Source: Robiginitalea sp. SC105
GTDB taxonomy: Bacteria; Bacteroidota; Bacteroidia; Flavobacteriales; Flavobacteriaceae
Length of the DNA stretch: 64,000 nt
Reading direction: 5' to 3'
Assembly: GCF_014243345.1 (NCBI RefSeq)
Contig: NZ_JACLZF010000001.1
Span: forward strand, 1,786,682 to 1,850,681
Shown piece by piece: positions 43,679 through 51,806 of the stretch. The notes below the pieces were generated by a model, which worked only from the letters and a program-made list of their open reading frames with translations, made no database searches and was not told the DNA's origin. The position numbers and the translations under genes are program-made. Numbering within the stretch: the stretch's first letter is position 1; each line of letters starts with the position of its first letter.

Positions 43679-44110
43679 ATGCTCTCAAAATCATCCAAAT
43701 ACGCCATCAAGGCGGCCATCTATCTGGCACTGAATACAGATAAGGATAAAAAGGTCCTTGTCCGCGACATGCACCAGAAGGTGAATGTTTCCGAATCCTA
43801 CCTGGCCAAGCTGCTGCAGGAACTCTCCCGTCATGGCATCATTTCATCTACCAAGGGCAGGGGAGGGGGCTTTTATACCACCGATTCCAACCGGCAACGG
43901 ACGTTGATGGATATCGTTAAGGTCATCGACGGGCCGGATAATGTAAATGCCTGCGTGCTGGGCATCGCCCATTGCGACATGTCCAATCCCTGTGCGCTGC
44001 ACCACCTGGTCGGGCCAGGGAAGTCGGCATTCAACAGCGTACTGGAAAACACCACCCTTCAAAAGCTCGCCGAAGACTACAGGGGCGAAGCGCCCTATTT
44101 TCCGCTCTGA
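43679..44110 (+). CDS. Rrf2-family Fe-S transcriptional regulator
   Basis: A 143-residue winged-helix protein. The start 'MLSKSSKYAIKAAIYLALN' and 'VSESYLAKLLQELSRHGIISSTKGRGGGF' are the Rrf2 DNA-binding helices, and the three cysteines Cys92, Cys99 and Cys105 (C-x6-C-x5-C) are at the cluster-binding positions of IscR/NsrR proteins. It is divergent from the nos operon, so it probably senses NO, O2 or Fe-S status and regulates denitrification genes, like NsrR. IscR-type function is the main alternative, but no isc/suf genes are nearby. Confidence 0.9.
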   Translation: MLSKSSKYAIKAAIYLALNTDKDKKVLVRDMHQKVNVSESYLAKLLQELSRHGIISSTKGRGGGFYTTDSNRQRTLMDIVKVIDGPDNVNACVLGIAHCDMSNPCALHHLVGPGKSAFNSVLENTTLQKLAEDYRGEAPYFPL

Positions 44111-44237
44111 TAGCCCATTGCCGGTGAATCTGCTGGCTCGTCGTGAAATCCTCCCTATACGGTACATGTTTCGCGCAGATCCATCCCCGGAATTTTGTCC
44201 GGAATCCAACAAAAGTTTTATCTTTGCCCACCGGTTT

Positions 44238-44314
44238 CGGGATGTAGCGCAGTCCGGTAGCGTACTTCGTTCGGGACGAAGGGGTCGCAGGTTCAAATCC
44301 TGTCATCCCGACCA
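44238..44314 (+). tRNA. tRNA-Pro (anticodon CGG), CCA encoded
   Basis: Cloverleaf: acceptor CGGGATG/CATCCCG, D arm GCGC...GCGT, anticodon stem CTTCG/CGAAG with loop TTCGGGA (anticodon CGG, G37), and T arm GCAGG-TTCAAAT-CCTGT. C1:G72 and A73 are tRNA-Pro identity elements. The 3' CCA follows A73 in the DNA (44312-44314), unlike the GGG isoacceptor at 14519. Confidence 0.95.
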
Positions 44315-44324
44315 AGCAGAAAAG

Positions 44325-44350
44325 CGGTTTGCGAGAGCAAACCGTTTTTT
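44325..44350 (+). terminator. Rho-independent terminator after tRNA-Pro(CGG)
   Basis: An 8-bp stem CGGTTTGC/GCAAACCG with a GAGA tetraloop is followed by six T, 10 bases beyond the tRNA. Confidence 0.9.
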
Positions 44351-44736
44351 ATTTCGACCAGCGTCGAAAGGTTTCTTTCGTAAGCTGGGAGGAGTAAAAA
44401 ACGAGTGGGCGTCATAACGCCCGCTTTTCTATTTGCAATGAGGGATAAAACGGATTGCGCCGACCAACGGGAGTCGAAATCCGAAGTCTCATCGTCCTTG
44501 AACGGCCAACACACCAGCAGGCTCCTCACTACAAAAGGTCCACCGGACCTTTTGCGTCCGTTCGGCCCTCTGTTTGCACCCAAGGATGCCCAGGATTGCG
44601 CCGAGCCCTGCGAGGCGAAATCCCAAACCCGCAGAAAACCCATTTTCACAAGCGGATCGAAAAATAAAAGGGGAAAAACCGGACAAGCACACAGAACCTG
44701 CACACCCATCCGGCCGATGATTCAATGAATAAACCC
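44351..44736. other. Intergenic region after tRNA-Pro(CGG)
   Basis: No gene is supported. It contains a second terminator-like hairpin (AGTGGGCGT-cata-ACGCCCGCT then TTTT, 44404-44429) and copy 2 of the tRNA-linked repeat (44504-44563). It also contains two loosely related 'GGATTGCGCCGA.C' segments (about 44452 and 44593). Open frames here are short and not protein-like. Confidence 0.55.
44504..44563 (+). repeat. tRNA-Pro-linked dispersed repeat, copy 2
   Basis: It starts GGCCAACACACCAGC and contains the perfect 9-bp hairpin AAAAGGTCC-acc-GGACCTTTT (44533-44553), matching copy 1 at 14455-14516 over about 60 bases including the ACC loop. It lies about 190 bases downstream of tRNA-Pro(CGG), whereas copy 1 lies upstream of its tRNA. 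Confidence 0.75.
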
Positions 44737-45123
44737 CTAGGCCATTTCAGCTTCTTCCTTGCGGTTTTTGTTTTTGGCCAGTTTCTCGATCAGGTCGGGT
44801 ACCTTTTCAAAGGCTGCAGCCAGCCCGTGGGTCTTGCCGGCGGCGAGGAAGGAAATCTCCTCTCCCCGGGTGACCAGGAATCCCATGGGCTCGATGCCAA
44901 CCCCGGCACCAGCGCCACCGCCCTGGCCTTTTCCCTTGTGGTTTTTGGCGTCAAAGCCTTCGCCTTCGCCGGCACCGGTACCAAAGCCCATGCCCACCTT
45001 GATGACGGGCACGCACTTGAAGGCACCCAGATCAAAGGGCTCCCCGATGATGGTTTCGGTTTTTGCCTCCGACTTGATGAAGTCGGTAATCTTACCCAGT
45101 AATTCTTCGAAATGCAGTTCCAT
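44737..45123 (-). CDS. GerW/YtfJ-family protein
   Basis: A 128-residue soluble protein with 'TETIIGEPFDLGAFKCVPVIKVGMGFGTGAGEGEG', a Gly-rich central block, and 'VGIEPMGFLVTRGEEISFLAAG', the diagnostic order of the GerW (YtfJ) family first named in sporulating Bacillus. The C-terminal ~25 residues are Lys-rich. It follows the DUF2953-like membrane gene by 10 bases in the same direction, the same pairing as ytfI-ytfJ in Firmicutes, though this organism is not a spore former. Function in Gram-negatives is unknown. Confidence 0.85.
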   Translation of the reverse strand: MELHFEELLGKITDFIKSEAKTETIIGEPFDLGAFKCVPVIKVGMGFGTGAGEGEGFDAKNHKGKGQGGGAGAGVGIEPMGFLVTRGEEISFLAAGKTHGLAAAFEKVPDLIEKLAKNKNRKEEAEMA

Positions 45124-45133
45124 GATGTATTAT

Positions 45134-45685
45134 TTAATTGTTAATGAATGATTTAAGTAATCGGAGGGGCCTGTTTTCCAGGTGCACCACCAATTGGTTC
45201 CTTCCCTCGAAGTTGCAGTTGAAATTCCCCAGCCGGCCGTTGAGGAGTGCAAAAGCCGGATAGAGTTTGGCATTCAGCGGGAAATTTCCGGTATCCAGGT
45301 ACAGGGTTAGTTCCCGTACCCGGAAGGTCCTCAGGATGCGGATGATTTTCCGAAACCCCGGCCGCTTCCGCGAAGATTTCCGTTTCTGCTTCTTTTTTTC
45401 AGTATCTGCCGGTTTGTGGGTGGGCCGTGCTTTTAGCGGGTAGAAGTAGAAATTCCGGAAGAAGGCCTGCAGGCGTATCCGCAGGATGTTTTCCGGGTCA
45501 CCTTCCACACGTACCCGGACCAGTCCCCGCCACCGGGCCCAATATTCGTTCGTGCCGGTATTGAGGTATACTTCCAGGGGGAGCAACAACAGGCCGACCA
45601 ACAGCAGCATCAGGAAAACCAGGATGGCGATCAGGTACATTTTTCCTTTTTCGGCAAAGGAACCCTGCAATTTGAATTTCGACAA
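45134..45685 (-). CDS. DUF2953-like membrane-anchored protein
   Basis: A 183-residue protein with one strong N-terminal helix (MYLIAILVFLMLLLVGLLLLPLEVYL), then 'RWRGLVRVRVEG', a Lys/Arg-rich stretch (about 100-120), and a beta-rich end 'TLYLDTGNFPLNAKLYPAFALLNG'. The layout and its place next to a GerW gene are those of DUF2953 proteins (YtfI). The gene probably acts with the following GerW-family protein at the inner membrane. The family call relies mainly on layout and neighbour. Confidence 0.6.
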   Translation of the reverse strand: MSKFKLQGSFAEKGKMYLIAILVFLMLLLVGLLLLPLEVYLNTGTNEYWARWRGLVRVRVEGDPENILRIRLQAFFRNFYFYPLKARPTHKPADTEKKKQKRKSSRKRPGFRKIIRILRTFRVRELTLYLDTGNFPLNAKLYPAFALLNGRLGNFNCNFEGRNQLVVHLENRPLRLLKSFINN

Positions 45686-45828
45686 TGACCTGGGTCAGGA
45701 AGCCAGTTTTATACTTCGGGTGTACCAACAGGCAGATAGGGGCTGCCCGTCTCTGCACCCAACGGGAAATAAGGGGCAAAGTTGTGGATTCAGCAGATAT
45801 TCGCGCCGGTTCTTTGCAGGAACTGCTT

Positions 45829-45836
45829 TATATTTG
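45829..45836 (+). promoter_or_regulatory. -7 promoter element upstream of the DUF4136-like gene
   Basis: TATATTTG is an exact TAnnTTTG match 78 bases before the preferred ATG at 45914. No convincing -33 TTG is at 17-23 bases; the nearest TTG is 12 bases upstream. Confidence 0.45.
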
Positions 45837-45913
45837 AAAATCATGGCAATCAGCTTTACCACCTTTGGGTTTACAGGCCGGATGCCCATAAAAAGAAAAA
45901 TTCTGAACCAAAT

Positions 45914-46588
45914 ATGATTAAATCCCGATTTATTTTAATAGCCCTGGGGGCAATGATGCTGCAGGCTTGCGGCGGTGTCAAAGTACTGAGTTCCTGGAAG
46001 GCCGAACCGCCCACCCTGGCGAAATTCAAAGAAAAGGAAGTCCTGGTCATCGCCCGGACCGCGGACAATGCGGCCCGTACGGCCTTTGAGATTGAAATTG
46101 CAGAGGCCTTGAGCGCCAAAGGCATCAGTGCAACCGAAAGCTACAAAAAAGTGCCCCGGCTCAACCCCCAGCAGGAACCTTCGGAGGAACGCGCCCAGCG
46201 GGTCCTCTCGATGATCCGAAGCGAGGGGTTTGACGCGATTGTCCTCACCACGGTAAAGGACAAGCAGCAGACCGTACATACCTCCACCACCGGGGTATCG
46301 GTCAGGGCCTACGGGGGCTACTACCCGGGGTATTACGGCGGTTTCAACAGCTACTATATGTATCCGTATGCCTATGGCCCCTATTACGGCACGGCCGGGT
46401 ATATCCCCATGGGGACCACCACGAGCAAGTCCACCACCTATGTCCTGGAGACGGTGGGGTACAACCTGGATGAAGAAGCGGAAAACCAACTCGTCTTTGT
46501 GGTGTCCACCGAGTTGTCGGACCCAAAGGATGCCTATAAAACCGCGGAGGAGTACGTGAAAAAGGTCACGGAAGCACTGGAAGACTGA
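45914..46588 (+). CDS. DUF4136-like lipoprotein
   Basis: A 224-residue lipoprotein from the ATG at 45914. Its lipobox is MLQAC, whereas the longer frame from 45782 adds 44 residues that include no signal peptide and cross the promoter. The mature part begins 'GGVKVLSSWKAEPPTLAKFKEKEVLVIARTADNAARTAFEIEIAEAL' and continues with a Tyr/Gly-rich region (about 135-170) and 'YNLDEEAENQLVFVVSTELSDPKD'. These match DUF4136-type outer-membrane lipoproteins. Function unknown. A perfect hairpin follows the stop. Confidence 0.7.
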   Translation: MIKSRFILIALGAMMLQACGGVKVLSSWKAEPPTLAKFKEKEVLVIARTADNAARTAFEIEIAEALSAKGISATESYKKVPRLNPQQEPSEERAQRVLSMIRSEGFDAIVLTTVKDKQQTVHTSTTGVSVRAYGGYYPGYYGGFNSYYMYPYAYGPYYGTAGYIPMGTTTSKSTTYVLETVGYNLDEEAENQLVFVVSTELSDPKDAYKTAEEYVKKVTEALED

Positions 46589-46609
46589 AATCCAGTGAAA
46601 TAATCCGTA

Positions 46610-46647
46610 AATTTAAAGGGGCGCCCGGTTTGGCGCCCCTTTAAATT
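46610..46647 (+). terminator. Long perfect hairpin between two genes
   Basis: A perfect 16-bp stem AATTTAAAGGGGCGCC/GGCGCCCCTTTAAATT with a 6-nt loop. It ends only 7 bases before the ATG at 46655, so it is both a probable terminator for the upstream lipoprotein and a structure in the leader of the following gene. A T run after the stem is weak. Confidence 0.6.
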
Positions 46648-46654
46648 GTGAAGC

Positions 46655-48910
46655 ATGCAAAAGAGACAGAATACCGCGTTTACCCGGCGACAGTTTTTTA
46701 GATCCACGGCCCTGGCGGGGGGAGGCCTCGTGCTAGGGGTTAGCTGGATGGCTTCCTGCGGCAATCCCGGGGAAGTGGCCCCAGGGCCCGGGGAGGCGGA
46801 CTGGGTGGAGCTCAATGGCTATATCAAAATTACCCCGGACGGCCGGATCACCATCATCTCCCCGAACCCCGAAGGGGGGCAGAACGTCAAGACTTCCATG
46901 CCGATGATCGTGGCGGAGGAACTCGATGCAGACTGGGCCAGTGTCACCGTGGAACAGGCACCCCTCAACACCGAATTGTATACCCGCCAGTTCATCGGCG
47001 GGAGCCAGGCACTGCGCCAGGGCTGGGAACCCCTCCGCAGGGCAGGGGCAGCGGTGCGCGCGATGCTTATCGAAGCTGCCGCTGCCGATTGGGGGGTACC
47101 CGCCGGGGAAATCCGCACCAGCGGCGGCCGGCTTTTGCACGAGGCCAGCGGGCGGGAAGCAGGTTACGGGGATTTTGCCACCGCGGCGGCTTCCCTGCCG
47201 GTTCCCGAAAGCGCCCTGTTAAAAGCCCCTACGGAATTCCGCCTGATCGGGACCTCCCGGAAAAATGTGGACGGCAGGGCGATTGTGACGGGAAAACCGC
47301 TCTTCGGGATCGATGTGGCCCGGGAGGGGATGCTGATCGCGATGGTGGTTCACCCCCCAGCTTTCGGGATGCAGCTGGATGCCGTCAATGAGGAATCCAT
47401 TCGCGACATGCCTGGTATCCGGGGCGTCTTTCCGGTAAAGGTTTACCCGGACGACTATACCTGGCAATATTTTGACACCTGTTCCTTTAACGAGGTTGCC
47501 GCCATTGTTGGGGAAACCACCTGGGAGGTGATGCAGGCCCGGAATGCCCTGGAAGTCAATTGGTCGAAAGCCCCTGCAAAAAAGGTGGTCCGGGACCGTT
47601 TCGGGACGGAGCAGACCCTGGAGATGCCCGCAGGCCTGGAAAGCACCGGCCAGCAGGATGCGCAGATCGCGAACCTGCCGGGAAATGAAATCCGGGAACA
47701 GCGCCGGGACGGCGACCCCGAAGCGGCCTTCCGGGATGCGGCCCGGGTGATCAGCCGCGACTATACGGCCCCCTTCCTGGCACATAACTGCATGGAGCCG
47801 ATGAACTTCTTTGCCCATGTGACCGAAAACAAAGCCGAACTGGCAGGCCCCCTGCAAAAGCCGGAATACACCGAGAAGACCGTTTCTGCACGCCTGGGCA
47901 TCCCCCTTGAAAACATCGACATCCAGATAACCCGCCTTGGGGGCGGGTACGGCCGCCGTTCCTATGCCCACTGGCTGGTGGAAGCCGCCGTGATCTCGAA
48001 GGAGGTCGGGGCACCGGTCAAGCTGGTTTACACCCGGGAGGACGACATGACCTCCGGCATCTACCGCCCCAGGTACAAGGCGACCTACCGGGCCGCACTG
48101 GATGCCCGCAACCGGCTGACGGGTTTCCACGTAAATGCCGGGGGCATCCCCGAGAGCCCTCTGTATGCCAACAGGTTCCCGGCCGGCGCAGTGGCCAACT
48201 ACCTGGCCGAGGATTGGGAAATCCCCTCGAACATCACCGTGGGCTCCTTCCGGGCCCCCCGGTCCAATTTCATGGCCCCCGCCGAACAGTCCTTCCTGGA
48301 CGAGCTGGCCGAGGCGATGGGGAAGGACCCCATTGAACTGCGCCTGGAACTCCTGGAGCAGGCGCAGGCAAACCCTGCGGGGCAAGACAACGATTACGAC
48401 CCTGCCCGGTACGCAGGCGTGCTGGAACTCGTTCGGGATAAATCCGGCTGGGGGCAGGAGGAACCGGGGATTTACCGGGGCGTGTCTGCCTATTTCTGCC
48501 ACAACACCTACGTGGCCCAGGTCCTGGACCTGAAAATGGTGGATGGGCGGCCAAATGTGGAGCGGGTTTATTGCGCGGTAGACTGCGGCATCGTGGTCAA
48601 CCCGGATGCGGCCCGGAACCTCGTGGAAGGCGGGGTAGTGGACGCCATCGGCAATGCGTTCTACGGGGAGCTGACCCTTGCCGACGGAAAACCGGAACAG
48701 GCCAACTTTGACGCGTACCGGATGATCCGGATGGCGGAGGCCCCGAAGGAGATCCACGTCCATTTCGTACAGAACGGCATCGACCCGACCGGGCTGGGGG
48801 AACCTTCCTTCCCCCCGACGTTTGCCGCCCTGGCCAATGCGCTCTACCGCGCTACCGGCAGGCGGTTTTACAGCCAGCCCTTTATGAAGTCCCTGTCGCT
48901 GAAAGCCTAG
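46655..48910 (+). CDS. Molybdenum hydroxylase large subunit (IorB/xanthine dehydrogenase-like), copy 1
   Basis: A 751-residue Tat-exported protein (FTRRQFFRSTALAGGGLVLG) of the aldehyde/xanthine oxidase family, closest in layout to the beta subunit of isoquinoline 1-oxidoreductase. Motifs: 'VKTSMPMIVAEELD', 'GTSRKNVDGRAIVTGKPLFGIDV', 'LGGGYGRRSYAHWLVEAA', 'DCGIVVNPDAARNLVEGG' and the molybdenum-site Glu in 'DPTGLGEPSFPP'. It should bind molybdopterin cytosine dinucleotide. It is paired with the [2Fe-2S] gene 113 bases downstream and with a paralog at 49535. The substrate is unknown. Confidence 0.9.
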   Translation: MQKRQNTAFTRRQFFRSTALAGGGLVLGVSWMASCGNPGEVAPGPGEADWVELNGYIKITPDGRITIISPNPEGGQNVKTSMPMIVAEELDADWASVTVEQAPLNTELYTRQFIGGSQALRQGWEPLRRAGAAVRAMLIEAAAADWGVPAGEIRTSGGRLLHEASGREAGYGDFATAAASLPVPESALLKAPTEFRLIGTSRKNVDGRAIVTGKPLFGIDVAREGMLIAMVVHPPAFGMQLDAVNEESIRDMPGIRGVFPVKVYPDDYTWQYFDTCSFNEVAAIVGETTWEVMQARNALEVNWSKAPAKKVVRDRFGTEQTLEMPAGLESTGQQDAQIANLPGNEIREQRRDGDPEAAFRDAARVISRDYTAPFLAHNCMEPMNFFAHVTENKAELAGPLQKPEYTEKTVSARLGIPLENIDIQITRLGGGYGRRSYAHWLVEAAVISKEVGAPVKLVYTREDDMTSGIYRPRYKATYRAALDARNRLTGFHVNAGGIPESPLYANRFPAGAVANYLAEDWEIPSNITVGSFRAPRSNFMAPAEQSFLDELAEAMGKDPIELRLELLEQAQANPAGQDNDYDPARYAGVLELVRDKSGWGQEEPGIYRGVSAYFCHNTYVAQVLDLKMVDGRPNVERVYCAVDCGIVVNPDAARNLVEGGVVDAIGNAFYGELTLADGKPEQANFDAYRMIRMAEAPKEIHVHFVQNGIDPTGLGEPSFPPTFAALANALYRATGRRFYSQPFMKSLSLKA

Positions 48911-49023
48911 GCTGCCTGCATCTGCAGGCCACAACCGGCAACTTATGAGAAGGGCTGGCACCTGGTAAAAAGGACTGGCAGCGAGAACTAAATTATTGTA
49001 TATTTAAAAGAATTTCAGATACC

Positions 49024-49491
49024 ATGGCAACATACAACCTCAACATCAACGGCAAATCCATGGAAGTGGATGCCGATCCGTCAACGCCCCTGCTTTGGGT
49101 CCTCCGCGACCACCTTAACCTGGTCGGCACCAAATACGGCTGCGGGATCGCACAGTGCGGCGCCTGCACCATCCATTTGGGGAATACCGCGACGCGCTCC
49201 TGCATGCTCCCGGTATCCTCGGTGGGCAACCAGGAAATCACCACAATTGAAGGGCTTTCCGAAAACGGCGACCACCCGGTACAGCAAGCCTGGCTGGAAG
49301 TGGACGTGCCCCAGTGCGGGTACTGCCAGGCCGGTCAGATCATGTCGGCGGCCGCCCTGCTGAAGAGCAACCCGAACCCGACAGATGCAGACATCGAAGG
49401 TGCCATGAACGGCAACATCTGCCGATGCGGCACCTATGTGCGGATCAAAAAGGCCATCAAGCTGGCCGCATCCAGTTCCTCCGAGGCATAG
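49024..49491 (+). CDS. [2Fe-2S] small subunit of molybdenum hydroxylase (IorA-like)
   Basis: A 155-residue protein with the plant-type cluster '[15 protein letters not shown]...RSC' and the second cluster 'CGYCQAGQ' plus 'CRCGTY', the standard small subunit of xanthine dehydrogenase-type enzymes. It has no export signal of its own, as expected for a protein exported with the Tat-bearing large subunit. It lies between two large-subunit paralogs and could serve both. Gap to the second large subunit is 43 bases; an A+T-rich leader upstream (TATATTTA, near-consensus) may be a promoter. Confidence 0.93.
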   Translation: MATYNLNINGKSMEVDADPSTPLLWVLRDHLNLVGTKYGCGIAQCGACTIHLGNTATRSCMLPVSSVGNQEITTIEGLSENGDHPVQQAWLEVDVPQCGYCQAGQIMSAAALLKSNPNPTDADIEGAMNGNICRCGTYVRIKKAIKLAASSSSEA

Positions 49492-49534
49492 GCCCGGAAA
49501 ATCCATCTTCCCAACGAATCAAAAAAGACACACA

Positions 49535-51796
49535 ATGACGCATATACAAACCAAGATCGGACGCCGAGCCTTTATCCGGAATACCAGTATGGCCGGGGGC
49601 GGACTGGTGCTGGGCTTCAGCTGGCTCAATTCCTGCAAACCCAAGGAGGCAGCCGAAATGGCCGTGCTGGAAATGCCGGAGGAATGGTTCGAGATGAATG
49701 CCTTCCTCAAAATCGGGGATAACGGGGTAGTGACCATCATGTCGCCCAACCCGGAAATCGGCCAGAACGTAAAAACCTCCATGCCCATGATCGTTGCGGA
49801 AGAGCTCGATGTGGACTGGGACAACGTCATTGTGGAACAGGCGGCCCTGAATACGGAAAACTTCACCTGGCAGGTTGCCGGGGGAAGCCGCTCCATCGCC
49901 AACGGCTGGCCCGCACTGCGGATGGCCGGCGCAACGGCAAGGCACATGCTCCGGGAGGCAGCTGCCCAGGCCTGGCAGGTGCCCGCTGCAGAAATCACCA
50001 CTTCTGACGGGGTACTCCACCACGAGGCCAGCGGCAAATCTGCCGGTTACGGGGAAATGGCTGCAGCGGCCGCTCTGCTGGAGGTACCGGAGGAAGTCAC
50101 CCTCAAGGAGCCCTCCGAATTCAAGATTGTCGGGACTGCCCGCAAGAATGTGGACGGCCGGAAAATAGTCACCGGGAAACCCCTCTATGGCCTGGACGTA
50201 CAGCGGGAAGGCATGCTGATTGCGTCCCCCGTCCACCCGCCGGCATTCGGTATGAAATTAAAGTCATTTGACGCCGAGGGCGTGAAGTCCATGCCCGGGA
50301 TCCGGGATGTATTCTCCATAAAACTTTACGATGACGATTACAGCCGGGGCGCCTTTGACCATACGGCCTTCAATGAGCTGGTCATCGTCCTTGGGGAAAC
50401 CACCTGGCAGGTCTTTCAGGCCAAAAAAGCCCTGAACGTTGAATGGGAAGCCACACCCGACCAGGCGTTCCCCATGACCTTCTTCGGCAACGACATTGTG
50501 GTGAACCACCCGGCGGGGGCCGAAAATTCGGCGGACCACCGCATGCAGATGGAAGAGCTCAATGCCCGCACGGGCCGGGTTGTCCGCAAGGACGGGGACC
50601 CGGAGGCCGCCTTCCGCAACGCCGCCAAGGTGGTTGAAAGCACCTACAGCTGTCCGTTCCTGGCGCATAACACCATGGAACCGATGAACTTCTTTGCCCA
50701 TGTCACTGAAGACCGGGCGGAACTCCTGGGCCCCACCCAGACCCCGGAATGGATGGAGCCGGCGGTTGCAGCGCGCCTGGGGATGCCATTGGAAAAAATC
50801 GATATCATGATGACCCGGATGGGCGGTGGTTTTGGCCGGCGGCTCTACGGCCATTTCCTGGTGGAGGCCGCGGCCATTTCCCAGCGGGTGAAGGCACCCG
50901 TCAAACTGGTATACACCCGGGAAGACGATATGTCCCAGGGTACCTACCGCCCTGCCTATATGGCCACTTACCGGGCGGCCCTGGATGCAGACGGCAACAT
51001 GACCGCCTTCCACGTAAGAGCCGGCGGGGTGCCCGAGAGCCCGCTATTTGCCAACCGGTTCCCGGCGGGAGCGCTGGAGAACTACCTGGCAGAGGACTGG
51101 ACGCTTGAATCGAACATCACGACCGGCGCCTTCCGCGCGCCCCGGTCGAACTTTATCGCCGGTGCCGAACAGGCCTTCCTGGACGAGGTGGCCGAAGCGG
51201 CCGGGAAAGACCCGATCGAATTCCGCCTGGAATTGCTCAAACGGGCCCAGGAGAACCCGGTGGGGGAAAACAACGACTACGAAGCCGACCGGTATGCGGG
51301 CGTGCTGGAACTGGTGCGGGAAAAATCAGGTTGGGGTCAGGATGCCGGCGGCAAGAGCCGGGGTGTCTCGGCCTATTTCTGCCATGACAGCTACGTGGCC
51401 CAGGTACTGGATGTGGTAATGGAAGGCGGAAAACCAGTGGTTGACCGGGTGTGCACGGCCATCGACTGCGGGATCGTCATCAACACGGATGCCGCCACCA
51501 ACCTGGCCGAAGGCGGGGCAGTGGACGGGATCGGCCACGCCATGTACAGTGCGCTGACCTTCAGGGACGGGGCACCGGAACAAACCAATTTTGACCGTTA
51601 CCGGCTGATCCGCCACAGCGAGGCGCCGAAAAACATCGATGTGCATTTTGTGAAGAACGAAATAGACCCGACAGGGCTGGGGGAACCCCCTTTCCCGCCG
51701 GTTATGGGGGCGCTGGCCAATGCCATGTACAAGGCAACGGGCCGCAGGTATTACAACCAGCCTTTTATTACGGACAAGCCGCCGCTTGTGGGTTAA
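49535..51796 (+). CDS. Molybdenum hydroxylase large subunit, copy 2
   Basis: A 753-residue paralog of the protein at 46655, with many blocks identical ('GQNVKTSMPMIVAEELD', 'DPTGLGEP', 'AYFCH'). Tat signal 'GRRAFIRNTSMAGGGLVLGF'. The motif set is the same, including 'MGGGFGRRLYGHFLVEAA' and 'DCGIVINTDAATNLAEGG'. The frame is open 33 codons upstream, but the extension runs through the end of the small-subunit gene in another frame, so the ATG at 49535, which gives the Tat signal at the very N-terminus, is chosen. The two copies look like an old tandem duplication around one electron-transfer subunit. Confidence 0.9.
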   Translation: MTHIQTKIGRRAFIRNTSMAGGGLVLGFSWLNSCKPKEAAEMAVLEMPEEWFEMNAFLKIGDNGVVTIMSPNPEIGQNVKTSMPMIVAEELDVDWDNVIVEQAALNTENFTWQVAGGSRSIANGWPALRMAGATARHMLREAAAQAWQVPAAEITTSDGVLHHEASGKSAGYGEMAAAAALLEVPEEVTLKEPSEFKIVGTARKNVDGRKIVTGKPLYGLDVQREGMLIASPVHPPAFGMKLKSFDAEGVKSMPGIRDVFSIKLYDDDYSRGAFDHTAFNELVIVLGETTWQVFQAKKALNVEWEATPDQAFPMTFFGNDIVVNHPAGAENSADHRMQMEELNARTGRVVRKDGDPEAAFRNAAKVVESTYSCPFLAHNTMEPMNFFAHVTEDRAELLGPTQTPEWMEPAVAARLGMPLEKIDIMMTRMGGGFGRRLYGHFLVEAAAISQRVKAPVKLVYTREDDMSQGTYRPAYMATYRAALDADGNMTAFHVRAGGVPESPLFANRFPAGALENYLAEDWTLESNITTGAFRAPRSNFIAGAEQAFLDEVAEAAGKDPIEFRLELLKRAQENPVGENNDYEADRYAGVLELVREKSGWGQDAGGKSRGVSAYFCHDSYVAQVLDVVMEGGKPVVDRVCTAIDCGIVINTDAATNLAEGGAVDGIGHAMYSALTFRDGAPEQTNFDRYRLIRHSEAPKNIDVHFVKNEIDPTGLGEPPFPPVMGALANAMYKATGRRYYNQPFITDKPPLVG

Positions 51797-51806
51797 CATA
51801 CCAGGC

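Noticed and set aside
43051-43719. 222-residue form of the nos cytochrome starting at 43719
   Set aside because: The extension crosses a -7 element and an FNR-like palindrome and enters the divergent regulator gene; a lipoprotein start exists at 43557.
44293-44728. Open frames of 66-138 codons near tRNA-Pro(CGG)
   Set aside because: They span a tRNA, terminators and a dispersed repeat, and have no recognisable protein features.
47219-48961. 580-codon antisense frame under the first hydroxylase large subunit
   Set aside because: The sense strand encodes a fully conserved enzyme; the antisense product is low-complexity and not protein-like.
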